Of a stretch of 36,695 nucleotides of DNA, positions 8,668 through 17,507 are shown one piece after another. Both the position numbers and the translations under genes were made by a program. How positions within the stretch are numbered: position 1 is the first letter of the stretch; each line of letters begins with the position of its first letter. Source of the stretch: Candidatus Hydrogenedentota bacterium (GTDB lineage Bacteria > Hydrogenedentota > Hydrogenedentia > Hydrogenedentales > CAILVY01). The stretch covers positions 1 through 36,695 of the forward strand of contig JAKQOG010000204.1 in assembly GCA_029565395.1 (NCBI GenBank), written 5' to 3'. A model generated the notes under the pieces. That model did no database searches. It was not told the DNA's origin and saw only the letters and a program-made list of their open reading frames with translations.

Positions 8668-10176
8668 ATGTCAAAGCGAAAACTAGTTGGCATTTGTTTA
8701 ATCACTGCATTCGCGTTATTAACATCCCTTGCTGCAAATGCCCAAACAGGTTCGATTAAAGTGACTTTGAACCCTCTAGAAGCCAGAGAGGCGGGCGCTC
8801 AATGGACCATAGATGGCGGGGTTACATGGTATAACAGTGGTGAAACCGCTTCAGGTTTGCCGTATGGCTCCTATACAGTCACGTGCAAAGACGTGGATAA
8901 TTGGACCACCCCGAACCCAACGTCGTATAACGTAACCGCGGGCAATCCTAATCCCACAGTGCCTCCAAAAACATACAAGCAGACCATATGCCGGTATAAC
9001 CCTCCATTTCCGGCGGTAGGGGAATTGGATTTTTGTGCGATAGTTGGAGATTATGAAGATGGATACAACAACATCCAGGCTTCCCTGGGTATAGTTCTTT
9101 CGCTTATCAAATGTGATGAGGAACCAGAGGTGTGCGCCCTCATCAACGCATTACAATGTTCTATCATGGACATCAACGGTCCAATCGTAGGTGATCTTCC
9201 GACCGGCAATGGAATCCCGGATGTGAGCCATGAATTAGCGCTGATTGCCGCAGTTTATAATAACCCGGCGTTTTCACTTTCCAACGGATTAAACCACACG
9301 CTGGTAAAAAATGCCTTATTGGCTAACTACAGCATCGTCTATAGTCTGGTGTATAACGCTCTTTCGACGACAGGATATTGCTCGCTTCTCGCAGCAATAA
9401 CAGATGCCAACAATCTGGCAATTCACCTTTCCATCCTGTTGGCGGGATTTGCGACGCAGGGCGATCCGGATTCCATGACAGCCCTGTTAACCATCGCCGG
9501 GCTGTTAGAAAGCATTGGCGTCCCGCCACCAGATCCTTCCGACTTTACCACTATCGAAAATGGCGCCAAATTTGGCCCAGCCGGTGACGCAGACGGAGAT
9601 GGGTGCATCAACTGTCAGGAATATGCTGCATACGGGTCCGTTGCCCAGGACTATATTAACAATGCGCTGAACCCAAGCGTACGGCCAGAGGAATGCGCTT
9701 CATCCTGTGGTGATGAAGAAGGCGCAGTGGAAGGCGAAGGCGCGGTGGAAGGTGAAGGCGCGGTGGAGGGCGAAGGGGCGGGCGAAGGTCAAACAGAAGG
9801 CGGATGGGAAGAGGAAGGTGAACAACCACCCAGCGTTATAATCCTAGGCCCCTTCAGGCTTGAGGTAGGGGACAGTCTTAATTTGGCAGCCTCCACAACG
9901 CTTACGGGGACAATAACGTATCAATGGAAAAAAGACGAGCAAGATCTTGAGAATGAAACAGGATCTCACTATCGGAAAACGCATGTGACGCTTGACGACG
10001 CGGGAGATTATCAAGTTGAAGTAAGCAACGATGCAAAGATAACCATCCTCTCCCCCACCTTCCATCTCATCGTATTGGAAGAAGGCTCTCTGCCAATCAC
10101 AGGCGGATTGGGACTCATGATCCTTGCCGGTACAGCGGCATTGGCCGGAGCCATGAGCATCCGCCGCAGAAATTAA
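8668..10176 (+). CDS. Secreted surface protein: PEGA-like, EF-hand, EGEG linker, Ig-like domain, C-terminal anchor
   Basis: The 502-residue protein has a Sec signal peptide (KRK, then a hydrophobic stretch, cleavage likely after ANA near residue 25). Residues ~28-110 form a PEGA-like repeat (GAQWTIDGG, SGLPYGSYTV). A Cys-containing helical region follows. An EF-hand-type loop, DADGDGCINCQEY, lies near residue 308. An acidic linker of EGEGAV repeats spans ~352-375, then an Ig-like domain (~388-470). The C-terminus is LPITGG, a hydrophobic helix and IRRRN, the tripartite form of a sorting signal. It is probably displayed on the cell surface, where the EF-hand may bind calcium. No enzymatic motif is seen. 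Which sorting enzyme handles it is unknown; no sortase or exosortase gene is in the window. Confidence 0.8.
   Translation: MSKRKLVGICLITAFALLTSLAANAQTGSIKVTLNPLEAREAGAQWTIDGGVTWYNSGETASGLPYGSYTVTCKDVDNWTTPNPTSYNVTAGNPNPTVPPKTYKQTICRYNPPFPAVGELDFCAIVGDYEDGYNNIQASLGIVLSLIKCDEEPEVCALINALQCSIMDINGPIVGDLPTGNGIPDVSHELALIAAVYNNPAFSLSNGLNHTLVKNALLANYSIVYSLVYNALSTTGYCSLLAAITDANNLAIHLSILLAGFATQGDPDSMTALLTIAGLLESIGVPPPDPSDFTTIENGAKFGPAGDADGDGCINCQEYAAYGSVAQDYINNALNPSVRPEECASSCGDEEGAVEGEGAVEGEGAVEGEGAGEGQTEGGWEEEGEQPPSVIILGPFRLEVGDSLNLAASTTLTGTITYQWKKDEQDLENETGSHYRKTHVTLDDAGDYQVEVSNDAKITILSPTFHLIVLEEGSLPITGGLGLMILAGTAALAGAMSIRRRN
9721..9792 (+). repeat. 18-bp in-frame tandem repeat coding for the EGEGAV linker
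   Basis: Three near-identical 18-bp units (9721-9738, 9739-9756, 9757-9774) and one degenerate unit (9775-9792) encode GAVEGE repeats. Unit length is a multiple of three, so copy-number changes keep the frame and would only alter linker length. Confidence 0.85.
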
Positions 10177-10200
10177 GAGCGAAAGGTCCGTTTGAATTAA

Positions 10201-10231
10201 CCGCCGATCTTGGGGATCGGCGGTTTTTTTT
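10201..10231 (+). terminator. Strong intrinsic terminator
   Basis: CCGCCGATC (10201-10209) and GATCGGCGG (10215-10223) form a perfect 9-bp stem with a 5-nt loop, followed by eight T residues (10224-10231). It closes the transcript of the secreted surface protein 25 bp after its stop. Confidence 0.93.
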
Positions 10232-10352
10232 CAGCCTCCCACAAAAAAAGTCCACCCATCAACCCAGTGGCTCTGAGGGGGGGCAACCCCGCCAATCTTG
10301 TATTCTCTGATCATTTTATCAATACTGTATCCATAAGGTGGAGACCGGCCCT

Positions 10353-12737
10353 ATGAATCGGAGATCATTCCTCAAAAAAACATGCCTCGCGGCCACATAT
10401 ACGGCGTATTCAATCCCGGCGCATGCTTCCCAAGCATCGGCGCCGGTATTGGAAAACGAATATTGCAGGATCTCTTTCGACCAAAAACGGGGAGGTCTTA
10501 TTTCGATAGCGAATACTATTCTCGGCGATGAGTGCCTCAAGGCGGGGAAAAACTGCAGGCGGCCGTTTCGTTTATTCACGGATCTCACGAAAGAATTTGA
10601 GATTGGCCACAACGAAAAATATCAATTGACCTTCGAGGAGCCGTCAGCCATCACCCGCGGCATTCTCCAACCAGACACATGTTCCTCGGTGAAAAGCCGC
10701 AAGCGCCGCCGAACGCTGCGCCTGATATATGACGCCAATGGATTCAAAATCGAAATGCGGATCGCCTTGGAATCCGACAGCGGGGTCTCCAATTGGCATT
10801 TAGACGTCACTAACACAGGAACATCGGTCCGGGAAATCCTGGTGTGTTTCCCCTATCTGGATGGAATCCTGCTGGGGCCGGATCCCCAAAATAACCTCGC
10901 CACCGCCATGGATCAGGCGGGATTGATCCTTCCCGCATGGGAACGGCCAGGCGGCGTATTTGGCGAAAGCAACCAGATGTCCATGCAATGGCACGCGATT
11001 TGGGATCCCGCCACACACAGCGCCTTGGGAATGCTGTTTATGGATGCCGAAGCGCGCCCCAAACGCCTTGTTCTTGAAGCATCCACAGCTTCCATCGCTC
11101 TGCATTATTTTCCGCCGGTGCGCCTGAAACCGGGAGCATCATATACCGCCCCGCCCATGCGATTGATGATCTATCATGGAGATTGGCGTCCGGCGGCGCG
11201 TGCGTATCGCATCTGGCATGACAAGACATTCCCTTCCCCCACCCCCCCTGCATGGTTTCGTGTTTCCGACGGCAATACGGGGACACATTTTAAAAAGGCC
11301 GGCCCCGGCATCGCCCCTGGATATTCGGGGCAAGTAGTACTCAACAGTTTTCGTGAACTGCCCGCAGCGCATTTGCAGGCCCCCGTTGACAATTGGGAAT
11401 ATGCATTTTATTGCCGCACTTCCATGCTAAATGAGGGGAAAGCTTACAGCCCCCACACAGACGGCGATAATATCATCCGGGAGGACCTGGGCGGGGCGGA
11501 AGCAATGCGGGAAGGAATTGCGGGAATACACCGGCTGGGATTGCATACTACGCTGTATGTAGAGGGGTATGTCGTCCATAAAGAGAGCGAGTTGGTGAAG
11601 TCTGGAAACGGCCTCCAATGGTCGATAATGCGCAAAGACGGCACAATCACCTGCCCTTACGAATCACAGGGATTCTATCCCATGTGTCCGGGCTCTGTGG
11701 AATGGCAAGATCATCTGGCCGCCATGACCGCCCGGCTTCTCCGTGAAACTGGCGCGGACGCCATCCGGCTGGATTCGCTTGGATTCTATTACTTGCCCTG
11801 CTATAACCCCGCGCATCACCATGACTCCCCGTTTGGCTATAATCAATGGTTGCAGCAACTACTGGCCAAAGTTCACCGGGCTGTCACGAAAGTAAAGCCT
11901 GATGTGTTATTGCTCACGGAAGGTCCGGCCGACTGGTTTGCTCCCTGGGTTCACGGGGCGCTTACCAGCCGTTGTCCACGCGAGCTTTCCCCGATGCGTC
12001 TGGCGCTAAGTGCCTTCCGCCCGTATGTTTATGCCAGTGGCGCATTGTGGGGCTCCCTGTCGGGTTTCCCCGGTGGTCCAAGTGCAAGCCGGGATAAACA
12101 TTCCCTGGATTGGCATTGGGTATGTGCACAATTTCCAGTACATGAAGCACTGATCTGGGGGGACGTGTCAGATAGGATTCCCTCCTCCTCTGATCCGGAA
12201 ATTGTTGCACGAAGTTTTATAGGAGAAGGATATTGGGCGGTAGTGGTGGCACGGCCTGCATGCCAGGATTCCATCTGGCCGAGTGGCACAGGGATCTCAT
12301 CCAAACACTCCCCCTATGTCGTATCCATCCCAGGCCTGGACTATCGGGTGAACAACGCAGCCTTCTGTGACATTGAAACCCTCTGCTGGAAACCACTGGC
12401 ATTTGAACAATGCGGAAATACTATTACGTGCGCCCTGGAAAGCAACTGGGCGCTCGTGGTGCTTCACCATCCAAAAGGCCCGCGGATAATAGATTTCAGT
12501 CCCCTGCCTCCCGTATCACCGGGCGCCTCCATAGAGATACAGCCTATTTCATTGGACGAGACATCAAGGCGCCGAATAACCATAAACGCACCAGGATTAA
12601 TCCCCTCCCCCATCCCGGCAACCTGTCCGGAAGCTATTACGCTAGTGATTCCAGCGAATGCACTTCCAGGCAATTATCCCATTACAATATCTGGGGAACA
12701 TATCCTGGGAACAAAGCGCTTTCTTGTGGTGACATGA
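10353..12737 (+). CDS. Tat-exported glycoside-hydrolase-like protein (DUF6259-type)
   Basis: The ATG at 10353 is preferred over an in-frame GTG at 10338 because AAGGTGGAG lies just upstream of it. The product then starts with a twin-arginine signal, MNRRSFLKK. Of 794 residues, the first ~280 look like a beta-sandwich (ENEYCRISFDQKRGG). A TIM-barrel-like region follows, with acidic residues where retaining glycosidases keep theirs: DAIRLDSLG near 474 and LLTEGPADW near 523. A beta-rich C-terminal region ends the protein. The family assignment is from overall pattern memory and is moderate. It probably acts on a polysaccharide in the periplasm or outside the cell; the substrate is unknown. It lies 121 bp after the preceding terminator, so it is transcribed separately. 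Confidence 0.65.
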   Translation: MNRRSFLKKTCLAATYTAYSIPAHASQASAPVLENEYCRISFDQKRGGLISIANTILGDECLKAGKNCRRPFRLFTDLTKEFEIGHNEKYQLTFEEPSAITRGILQPDTCSSVKSRKRRRTLRLIYDANGFKIEMRIALESDSGVSNWHLDVTNTGTSVREILVCFPYLDGILLGPDPQNNLATAMDQAGLILPAWERPGGVFGESNQMSMQWHAIWDPATHSALGMLFMDAEARPKRLVLEASTASIALHYFPPVRLKPGASYTAPPMRLMIYHGDWRPAARAYRIWHDKTFPSPTPPAWFRVSDGNTGTHFKKAGPGIAPGYSGQVVLNSFRELPAAHLQAPVDNWEYAFYCRTSMLNEGKAYSPHTDGDNIIREDLGGAEAMREGIAGIHRLGLHTTLYVEGYVVHKESELVKSGNGLQWSIMRKDGTITCPYESQGFYPMCPGSVEWQDHLAAMTARLLRETGADAIRLDSLGFYYLPCYNPAHHHDSPFGYNQWLQQLLAKVHRAVTKVKPDVLLLTEGPADWFAPWVHGALTSRCPRELSPMRLALSAFRPYVYASGALWGSLSGFPGGPSASRDKHSLDWHWVCAQFPVHEALIWGDVSDRIPSSSDPEIVARSFIGEGYWAVVVARPACQDSIWPSGTGISSKHSPYVVSIPGLDYRVNNAAFCDIETLCWKPLAFEQCGNTITCALESNWALVVLHHPKGPRIIDFSPLPPVSPGASIEIQPISLDETSRRRITINAPGLIPSPIPATCPEAITLVIPANALPGNYPITISGEHILGTKRFLVVT

Positions 12738-12759
12738 CAAAGAAGGCTTTTAAAACAAG

Positions 12760-14130
12760 TTATGATTGCTTAATGCCATACTCGGACATTTTACGCCACA
12801 GCGTGGAACGGGAAATGCCCAAGCGCCTGGCGGCAGCGCTCTGATTGCCGTTGAGCTTCTCCAGAGTCTCACGAATGTGCCGTTCTTCCACTTGCGCCAA
12901 GGTGAGCGTGGTATCCTCAGCGGTATAAGGCAAGGCCAGGCGTGGCACCCGGCCGAACTGGACCGGTTCGGGCAAATCCCGCGCCCGGATCGTGTCATGA
13001 TCCGCGAGAATCACGGCATGGGCGATAATGCTTTCCAATTCCCGGACATTTCCGGGATAATCATAATGCTGCAATAACCCCTTGGCATGGTCATCCATGC
13101 CGCGTACATTTTTCCCGTAACGGGCATTCGCACGCGCAATGAAATGACTCATGAGGGCGGGTAATGCATCCATGCGCTCCCGTAACGGCGGGATACGGAT
13201 TTGAATAACATTCAGCCGAAAATACAGGTCTTCACGGAAGGTGTGAGTGGCCACCGCTTCCACCAAATCCCGGTTGGTGGCGGCAATCACCCGTACATCC
13301 ACTTTTTGCGCGGTGGAGGCGCCGACCCGGCGGATCTCGCCACTTTGCAACACGCGCAAAAGCTTGGCCTGGGTGATCGGCGACATATCCCCTATTTCAT
13401 CCAAGAAAATCGTCCCACCGTCCGCCTCTTCAAAAAGACCCCGTTTGTCATGTTCCGCACCGGTAAATGCGCCTTGAACATGCCCAAACAGTTCGCTTTC
13501 CAAAAGCCCTTCAGGCAACGCCGCACAGTTTATCGCGATAAATGCCTTGTCATTGCGCCGGCTTAAGCGATGAACAGCATTGGCTAACACTTCTTTACCC
13601 GTGCCGCTTTCCCCCAATAACAATACCGTACTGTCCGTGGGAGCCACCTTTTGGATTATCTCCACAACCCGTTGCATAACCGGGGTTTGACCCACCAATT
13701 CCTCAAATACGGTTTGTTCAAAATCCTGGGCGGACGTCTCCACACTCCGAATATGCAAGGCTTTCTCTACCACCATGGCCACATCTGAGGGCGCACCACT
13801 CTTCGGCAAGTAGAAAAAAGCGCCCTGGCGGATTCCCTCCAGTGCACGCTCAATTGTCAAAGAATCAAATAGAAGAATCAGTTGGATATCTGGATTCTTT
13901 TGGCGAATGAATGATACCAGATCCACATCCCCTTCTCTGGCAAGGTCCAAATCCAATACAAGCACATCATAAAAGCGCCGCCCGACATTTCGCAAGACCC
14001 CGGCAGCATCATGACACCGCTCAGTCTGATATCCATAGCTATTCAAAAAACGGGCAATGGCGGCACCGTAGTCTTTTACCTGGCATGCAATGAGAATATG
14101 GGCGTTAATAGTATTCTTTTTGCTTCTCAT
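12760..14130 (-). CDS. Sigma-54-dependent response regulator (NtrC family)
   Basis: The 456-residue protein has a receiver domain (~10-125; phospho-acceptor D60 in LVLDLDLA, conserved K110). A sigma-54 activator AAA+ domain follows, with Walker A GESGTGKE (173-180), the sigma-54-contacting GAFTGA loop (220-225) and Walker B IFLDE (241-245). A Fis-type helix-turn-helix ends it (~410-452; QSAAARRLGISRSTLWRKM). All key motifs are intact, so it should activate sigma-54 promoters on phosphorylation. The ATG at 14130 has GGAGGTG upstream. A 6-5-6 bp palindrome in its own upstream region may be its binding site. The gene lies downstream of the HD-GYP gene on the same strand and near the EPS operon, as such regulators do in EPS loci. 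The cognate kinase is not evident. Confidence 0.93.
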   Translation of the reverse strand: MRSKKNTINAHILIACQVKDYGAAIARFLNSYGYQTERCHDAAGVLRNVGRRFYDVLVLDLDLAREGDVDLVSFIRQKNPDIQLILLFDSLTIERALEGIRQGAFFYLPKSGAPSDVAMVVEKALHIRSVETSAQDFEQTVFEELVGQTPVMQRVVEIIQKVAPTDSTVLLLGESGTGKEVLANAVHRLSRRNDKAFIAINCAALPEGLLESELFGHVQGAFTGAEHDKRGLFEEADGGTIFLDEIGDMSPITQAKLLRVLQSGEIRRVGASTAQKVDVRVIAATNRDLVEAVATHTFREDLYFRLNVIQIRIPPLRERMDALPALMSHFIARANARYGKNVRGMDDHAKGLLQHYDYPGNVRELESIIAHAVILADHDTIRARDLPEPVQFGRVPRLALPYTAEDTTLTLAQVEERHIRETLEKLNGNQSAAARRLGISRSTLWRKMSEYGIKQS

Positions 14131-14162
14131 TGCAACACCTCCAAAATTGATTCTTGCCTAAT

Positions 14163-14179
14163 TGTATCAAAACGATACA
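14163..14179. promoter_or_regulatory. Perfect palindrome upstream of the sigma-54 regulator gene
   Basis: TGTATC (14163-14168) and GATACA (14174-14179) are perfect arms around a 5-bp centre. It sits 33-49 bp before the regulator's ATG and overlaps a TACAAT -10-like hexamer. The spacing and symmetry fit a Fis-type HTH dimer site, so autoregulation is plausible. As RNA it could also form a small hairpin. Confidence 0.5.
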
Positions 14180-14311
14180 CAATAAAAAAGAAACAAACAT
14201 AACCGGAGCTTTTTAAGACAAAGGACAGAGAATAGCAAGAATGACTCTTCTCTATAAAGGCTTTCTTCTATATTTTTGTCCAAAGTTTACAGAAAGCGGG
14301 AGAAAAAAGGA

Positions 14312-16051
14312 TTAATCAACCCGAAGGAGCTTGGTCGGCCTGGACGTGCTGATTATTCCGCTATGGGGCAGAAGTTCCGCAAAATAGGTTTGGTTCTTTT
14401 CTTGGATCCGCAAGGAGCGATGACACACATGGCAAGCATGCTCATCGCCAGAGGCCACGGTATCTGGAAGCCGTATGAACGTGGTACAGAATGGGCAGGC
14501 GACACTGCGCACCTCATTGGAGAAATAATCCTGGAGAATGGTATCCACTTTTCCGGCGCGATAACAACGAATCAGCAACTCAGCGCACAGAGGATCAAAC
14601 TGAGCCCCGCTGCACTTTTCAATTTCCGCAATCGCGATTTCGGGATCTAATCCCTTGCGATAGGGACGATTGCTAGTCATGGCATCAAAGGTATCCGCCA
14701 CGGCAAGAATACGGCCCTCGATTGGGATGTCATCCCCCGCCAGCCCGTAGGGGTATCCTTTTCCATCATACCGTTCGTGATGATAGAGGCAATAGGGGAT
14801 CAATGGATGAAGATGTTCGATATCTTGAAGCAATTCTGCGCCCCGCTCAGGATGGACTTTCATCTTGGCATATTCTTCATCTGTGAGTTTTCCGGGCTTG
14901 CGAAGGATGGCATCATCAACGGCAATTTTCCCTATGTCATGCAACACTCCCCCCATCTGCACTTCTTTAAGCTTTTCTTCGTCCCACCCCAATTCCCGAG
15001 CCATGGCCATGGCAAAGTTCGTCACCCGCCAGGTATGCCCAACGGTATAATGGTCGCGCAATTCAATAGCACGCCCCAGGCCAATCAGGGAATCCTCATA
15101 ACTCTGTTCGATTTCCCGCAGATATTGTGCATTGCGGATGGCAATGGCGGCAGGTCCCGCCAGCGCCACGAGCAACTCGATATCACTGGAAACAAATGCA
15201 TTGGTGGTTCCACGGGTATCGACATACACTACGCCAAGACAGTCATCCTGATACATCAGGGGTACGCACATGGCGGAGGAGATGTTCTGGCTTATGATGC
15301 TGGCGCCGGATTCAAACCTGGAATCTTCCGCGGCGTCATAGGTAAGCACCGCCTCTCCTTTTTCATAGGCGCGGTTTACAATGGAGGAGCTAATAATAAA
15401 GTCTTGATCCACCGAGCCGGTTTTTACATATTCCTGCACCCAATCCCCGGATACCTTCTCCTTGAGGAGAATCACGCCATTGTGGGCGGGCACCAGCGTA
15501 AAAATCTGATCCATCACGCGCGCGAATAGTTTGGAGAGCACACGCTCACTGGAAATAACTTGGTTGGCGGAATACACCGCGCGCAAACGTTTTTGCGCAT
15601 CCCGCAATTGCTGTTCGTTTGCAGAATCCTGGGGCGCTTCAAAAATGGTCTGATATATGTTGGCGGCGTTGGCGGCTTCCATTCGCCCCTCCCGGCCCGA
15701 TTCAAACCGCACGCCGCTATGGCTCTTCTCGTCTTTGCCTGCATCAGATTCCACAGCGGGGTGAATACCCTCAAAACGCAATTCCTGCGCTCCGATGCGG
15801 ATCACATCTCCATCAGACAGCCGGTATTCCAGGATTCGGCGGTTGCCAATATAAGTGCCATTGCCGCTGCCCATATCTTTTACCATAATCCCCTTGGCAT
15901 CCCGTTGCACCACGGCGTGCTTGCGCGACACCTGTAAGTCGTCCAAATGGATGGTATTATCGGGGTTCCGTCCGATACTGATCGTGTCAAGTATATCGAA
16001 CACTTTGCCTTTTAATGATCCTGTAAGTACAACGAGGCGTTCTGTACCCAT
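14312..16051 (-). CDS. FHA-GAF-HD-GYP protein, probable cyclic-di-GMP phosphodiesterase
   Basis: The 579-residue protein has an N-terminal FHA domain (IGR 26-28, SRKHA 42-46, GSGNGTYI 61-68), which binds phosphothreonine peptides. A GAF sensor domain follows (~165-310), then an HD-GYP domain (H371/D372 in HDIGK, HPERGAELL ~400-408, HHERYDGKGYPYG 424-436). HD-GYP enzymes linearise cyclic-di-GMP, and the metal ligands are kept here. The C-terminus carries a CxxC...CxxC zinc ribbon (C519, C522, C540, C543), which is an uncommon addition. The gene is divergent from the EPS operon, so it may tie c-di-GMP turnover to polysaccharide output. The start has GGGAGC about 11 nt upstream. Confidence 0.92.
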   Translation of the reverse strand: MGTERLVVLTGSLKGKVFDILDTISIGRNPDNTIHLDDLQVSRKHAVVQRDAKGIMVKDMGSGNGTYIGNRRILEYRLSDGDVIRIGAQELRFEGIHPAVESDAGKDEKSHSGVRFESGREGRMEAANAANIYQTIFEAPQDSANEQQLRDAQKRLRAVYSANQVISSERVLSKLFARVMDQIFTLVPAHNGVILLKEKVSGDWVQEYVKTGSVDQDFIISSSIVNRAYEKGEAVLTYDAAEDSRFESGASIISQNISSAMCVPLMYQDDCLGVVYVDTRGTTNAFVSSDIELLVALAGPAAIAIRNAQYLREIEQSYEDSLIGLGRAIELRDHYTVGHTWRVTNFAMAMARELGWDEEKLKEVQMGGVLHDIGKIAVDDAILRKPGKLTDEEYAKMKVHPERGAELLQDIEHLHPLIPYCLYHHERYDGKGYPYGLAGDDIPIEGRILAVADTFDAMTSNRPYRKGLDPEIAIAEIEKCSGAQFDPLCAELLIRCYRAGKVDTILQDYFSNEVRSVACPFCTTFIRLPDTVASGDEHACHVCHRSLRIQEKNQTYFAELLPHSGIISTSRPTKLLRVD

Positions 16052-16100
16052 ACCTGAAATGCTCCCTGTTCTTGTTCAAAACTCTTTTATCGTGCACACA

Positions 16101-16129
16101 TTTATATCATGATTCCTGAAAGAAACCAA
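16101..16129 (-). promoter_or_regulatory. Promoter of the HD-GYP gene
   Basis: On the minus strand TTGGTT (16129-16124) and TATAAA (16106-16101) are 17 bp apart. The -10 is near consensus and the -35 is weak. The predicted start lies about 45 nt before the ATG at 16051. Confidence 0.5.
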
Positions 16130-16151
16130 GCTAAACCTTTGCAAATCATCC

Positions 16152-16213
16152 GGAATAGAAACGGGCAAAACACATAGACACAATATGTTGTGGAAATAGA
16201 ACGGCAAAACACA
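16152..16213. repeat. Paired direct repeats around a palindrome upstream of the EPS operon
   Basis: A GGAATAGAAACGGGCAAAA-like element at 16152-16174 recurs at 16192-16213 with two single-base gaps. Both copies end CAAAACACA and start exactly 40 bp apart. Between them, CACAA/TTGTG (16179-16192) forms a palindrome with a 4-bp centre. The block ends 19 bp upstream of the EPS -35 box, where activator sites usually lie. Confidence 0.55.
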
Positions 16214-16232
16214 ACACCTGCTTAATAAACAC

Positions 16233-16261
16233 TTGACACGTTTCCCCAAATGCTCTAGAAT
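16233..16261 (+). promoter_or_regulatory. Promoter of the EPS export operon
   Basis: TTGACA (16233-16238) and TAGAAT (16256-16261) are separated by 17 bp. The -35 is perfect and the -10 matches at five of six positions. The predicted start near 16268 leaves a leader of about 220 nt before the first gene, without a recognised riboswitch. Confidence 0.8.
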
Positions 16262-16487
16262 GTCAAAGGTTAAAAATACGCTAAAGGCGGAAGTAGTTGC
16301 TAGTTCGAGAGTAAGAGCAGCAAACCACCATGCGTGGAAAGGTAAGGAGAATAACCCTTTAGAGTGTGATACATGTGACGATAAAGTTCTTGAGTCGGGA
16401 ATTAATGGTGGATGAACTCGTTTACAGTCAGGCAGGGAAGGTGTACTCTGCGAGGTTGGAAATATTAGTGCCCGAAAGGCGGCGTGT

Positions 16488-17507
16488 ATGAATGAAATGC
16501 AGTCGTATTTAGCCTTCTTTGGGCTTCGTGAACAGCCGTTCGCCCCTACGGCGGACCCGGCCTATTTTTATGCCACGCGAGAACACAAAGAATGTTTATT
16601 CCGGCTATGGAACAGTATTGATGGCCGTCATGGCATAGCGGTGATATTGGGCAATTACGGCACGGGGAAAACCACCTTATTGCGCAAGTTGATAACGGGA
16701 ATGGCGGCCAATCCTGAACGGTATTGCACAGGAATAATCGGCTCCCCCATCCCTTCCTGGACCAGTTTCGCCTTGCTGGAGAGCGCGGTAGCCCAATTTG
16801 GGCTCCAGCCCCAGGAAAAGTCGTATGTTGGGTATATGGAAACCTTGAATCAATTCCTGCTTCGCAACCGGGACCGCAGTTGCACGCTGATCATCGACGA
16901 CGCACAAAACTTGAATAAACGCGGACAGCTTGAATTGCTGAGGCTGGTGCAAAACCTTGAGACACACCAATACAAATTATTGAACCTGGTATGTTTCGCT
17001 CAATTGGAATGGATGGATGTATTGAGAGCGGCGCCAAATTTCGCCCAACGCATAAATATGACCTATACCCTCGGGCCCGTCCAGTATGATGAAACCTGCC
17101 ACTTCATAGAGTTTCGTCTGCATCAAGCGGGCGCCCAGCCCGGCTCAGGACCGGAATTTACCGAGACGGCTCTTCGGGCTATCCACGCCTATTCAGAGGG
17201 AAGCCCTCGGATAATCGTTACCCTCTGCCGGAACGCAATCCTCCTTGCCGCACAGCTTAAAACCTTTGAAATAGGACATGATCTCATCTTGCATACGATT
17301 GACAAAACCACTTTACCGGATCCGGAACGCCGCGCGCGGGTGGTTGCAGCGATTGCCGGTATGGTGCGGGGCGGATCGGAAACAGAGGACATAGACTCCT
17401 TGGTGGATAAAGCCGCTCGGGATCAAATTTCCCGCGATCAGCGCGCCGCACAACTCCTGCTTCGCGCGGTGAGGGAACAACCCATACCAACGATGGATAC
17501 GTTATAA
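16488..17507 (+). CDS. GspA/ExeA-like AAA ATPase of the EPS operon
   Basis: The 339-residue protein opens with the family signature (YLAFFGLREQPFAPTADPAYF). Walker A is GNYGTGKTT (55-63) and Walker B is LIIDDAQNL near residue 135. The family includes ExeA/GspA, which with GspB helps assemble secretins across peptidoglycan, and the ATPases of exosortase-linked EPS clusters. No membrane helix or peptidoglycan-binding domain is seen, so this is the short cytosolic form. It is the first gene of the operon and its stop overlaps the next start (TAATG). The co-transcribed secretin supports a role in secretin assembly or gating, which is inference. Confidence 0.85.
   Translation: MNEMQSYLAFFGLREQPFAPTADPAYFYATREHKECLFRLWNSIDGRHGIAVILGNYGTGKTTLLRKLITGMAANPERYCTGIIGSPIPSWTSFALLESAVAQFGLQPQEKSYVGYMETLNQFLLRNRDRSCTLIIDDAQNLNKRGQLELLRLVQNLETHQYKLLNLVCFAQLEWMDVLRAAPNFAQRINMTYTLGPVQYDETCHFIEFRLHQAGAQPGSGPEFTETALRAIHAYSEGSPRIIVTLCRNAILLAAQLKTFEIGHDLILHTIDKTTLPDPERRARVVAAIAGMVRGGSETEDIDSLVDKAARDQISRDQRAAQLLLRAVREQPIPTMDTL

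Noticed and set aside
16233..16415. 60-codon open frame in the EPS leader
   Set aside because: It begins inside the -35 box, and its inner ATG overlaps the -10 box, so it would not be translated from this promoter.
16268..16487. Cyclic-di-GMP (GEMM-I) riboswitch in the EPS leader
   Set aside because: A GCAAACC string and small hairpins are present, but the conserved GEMM core around it is missing.
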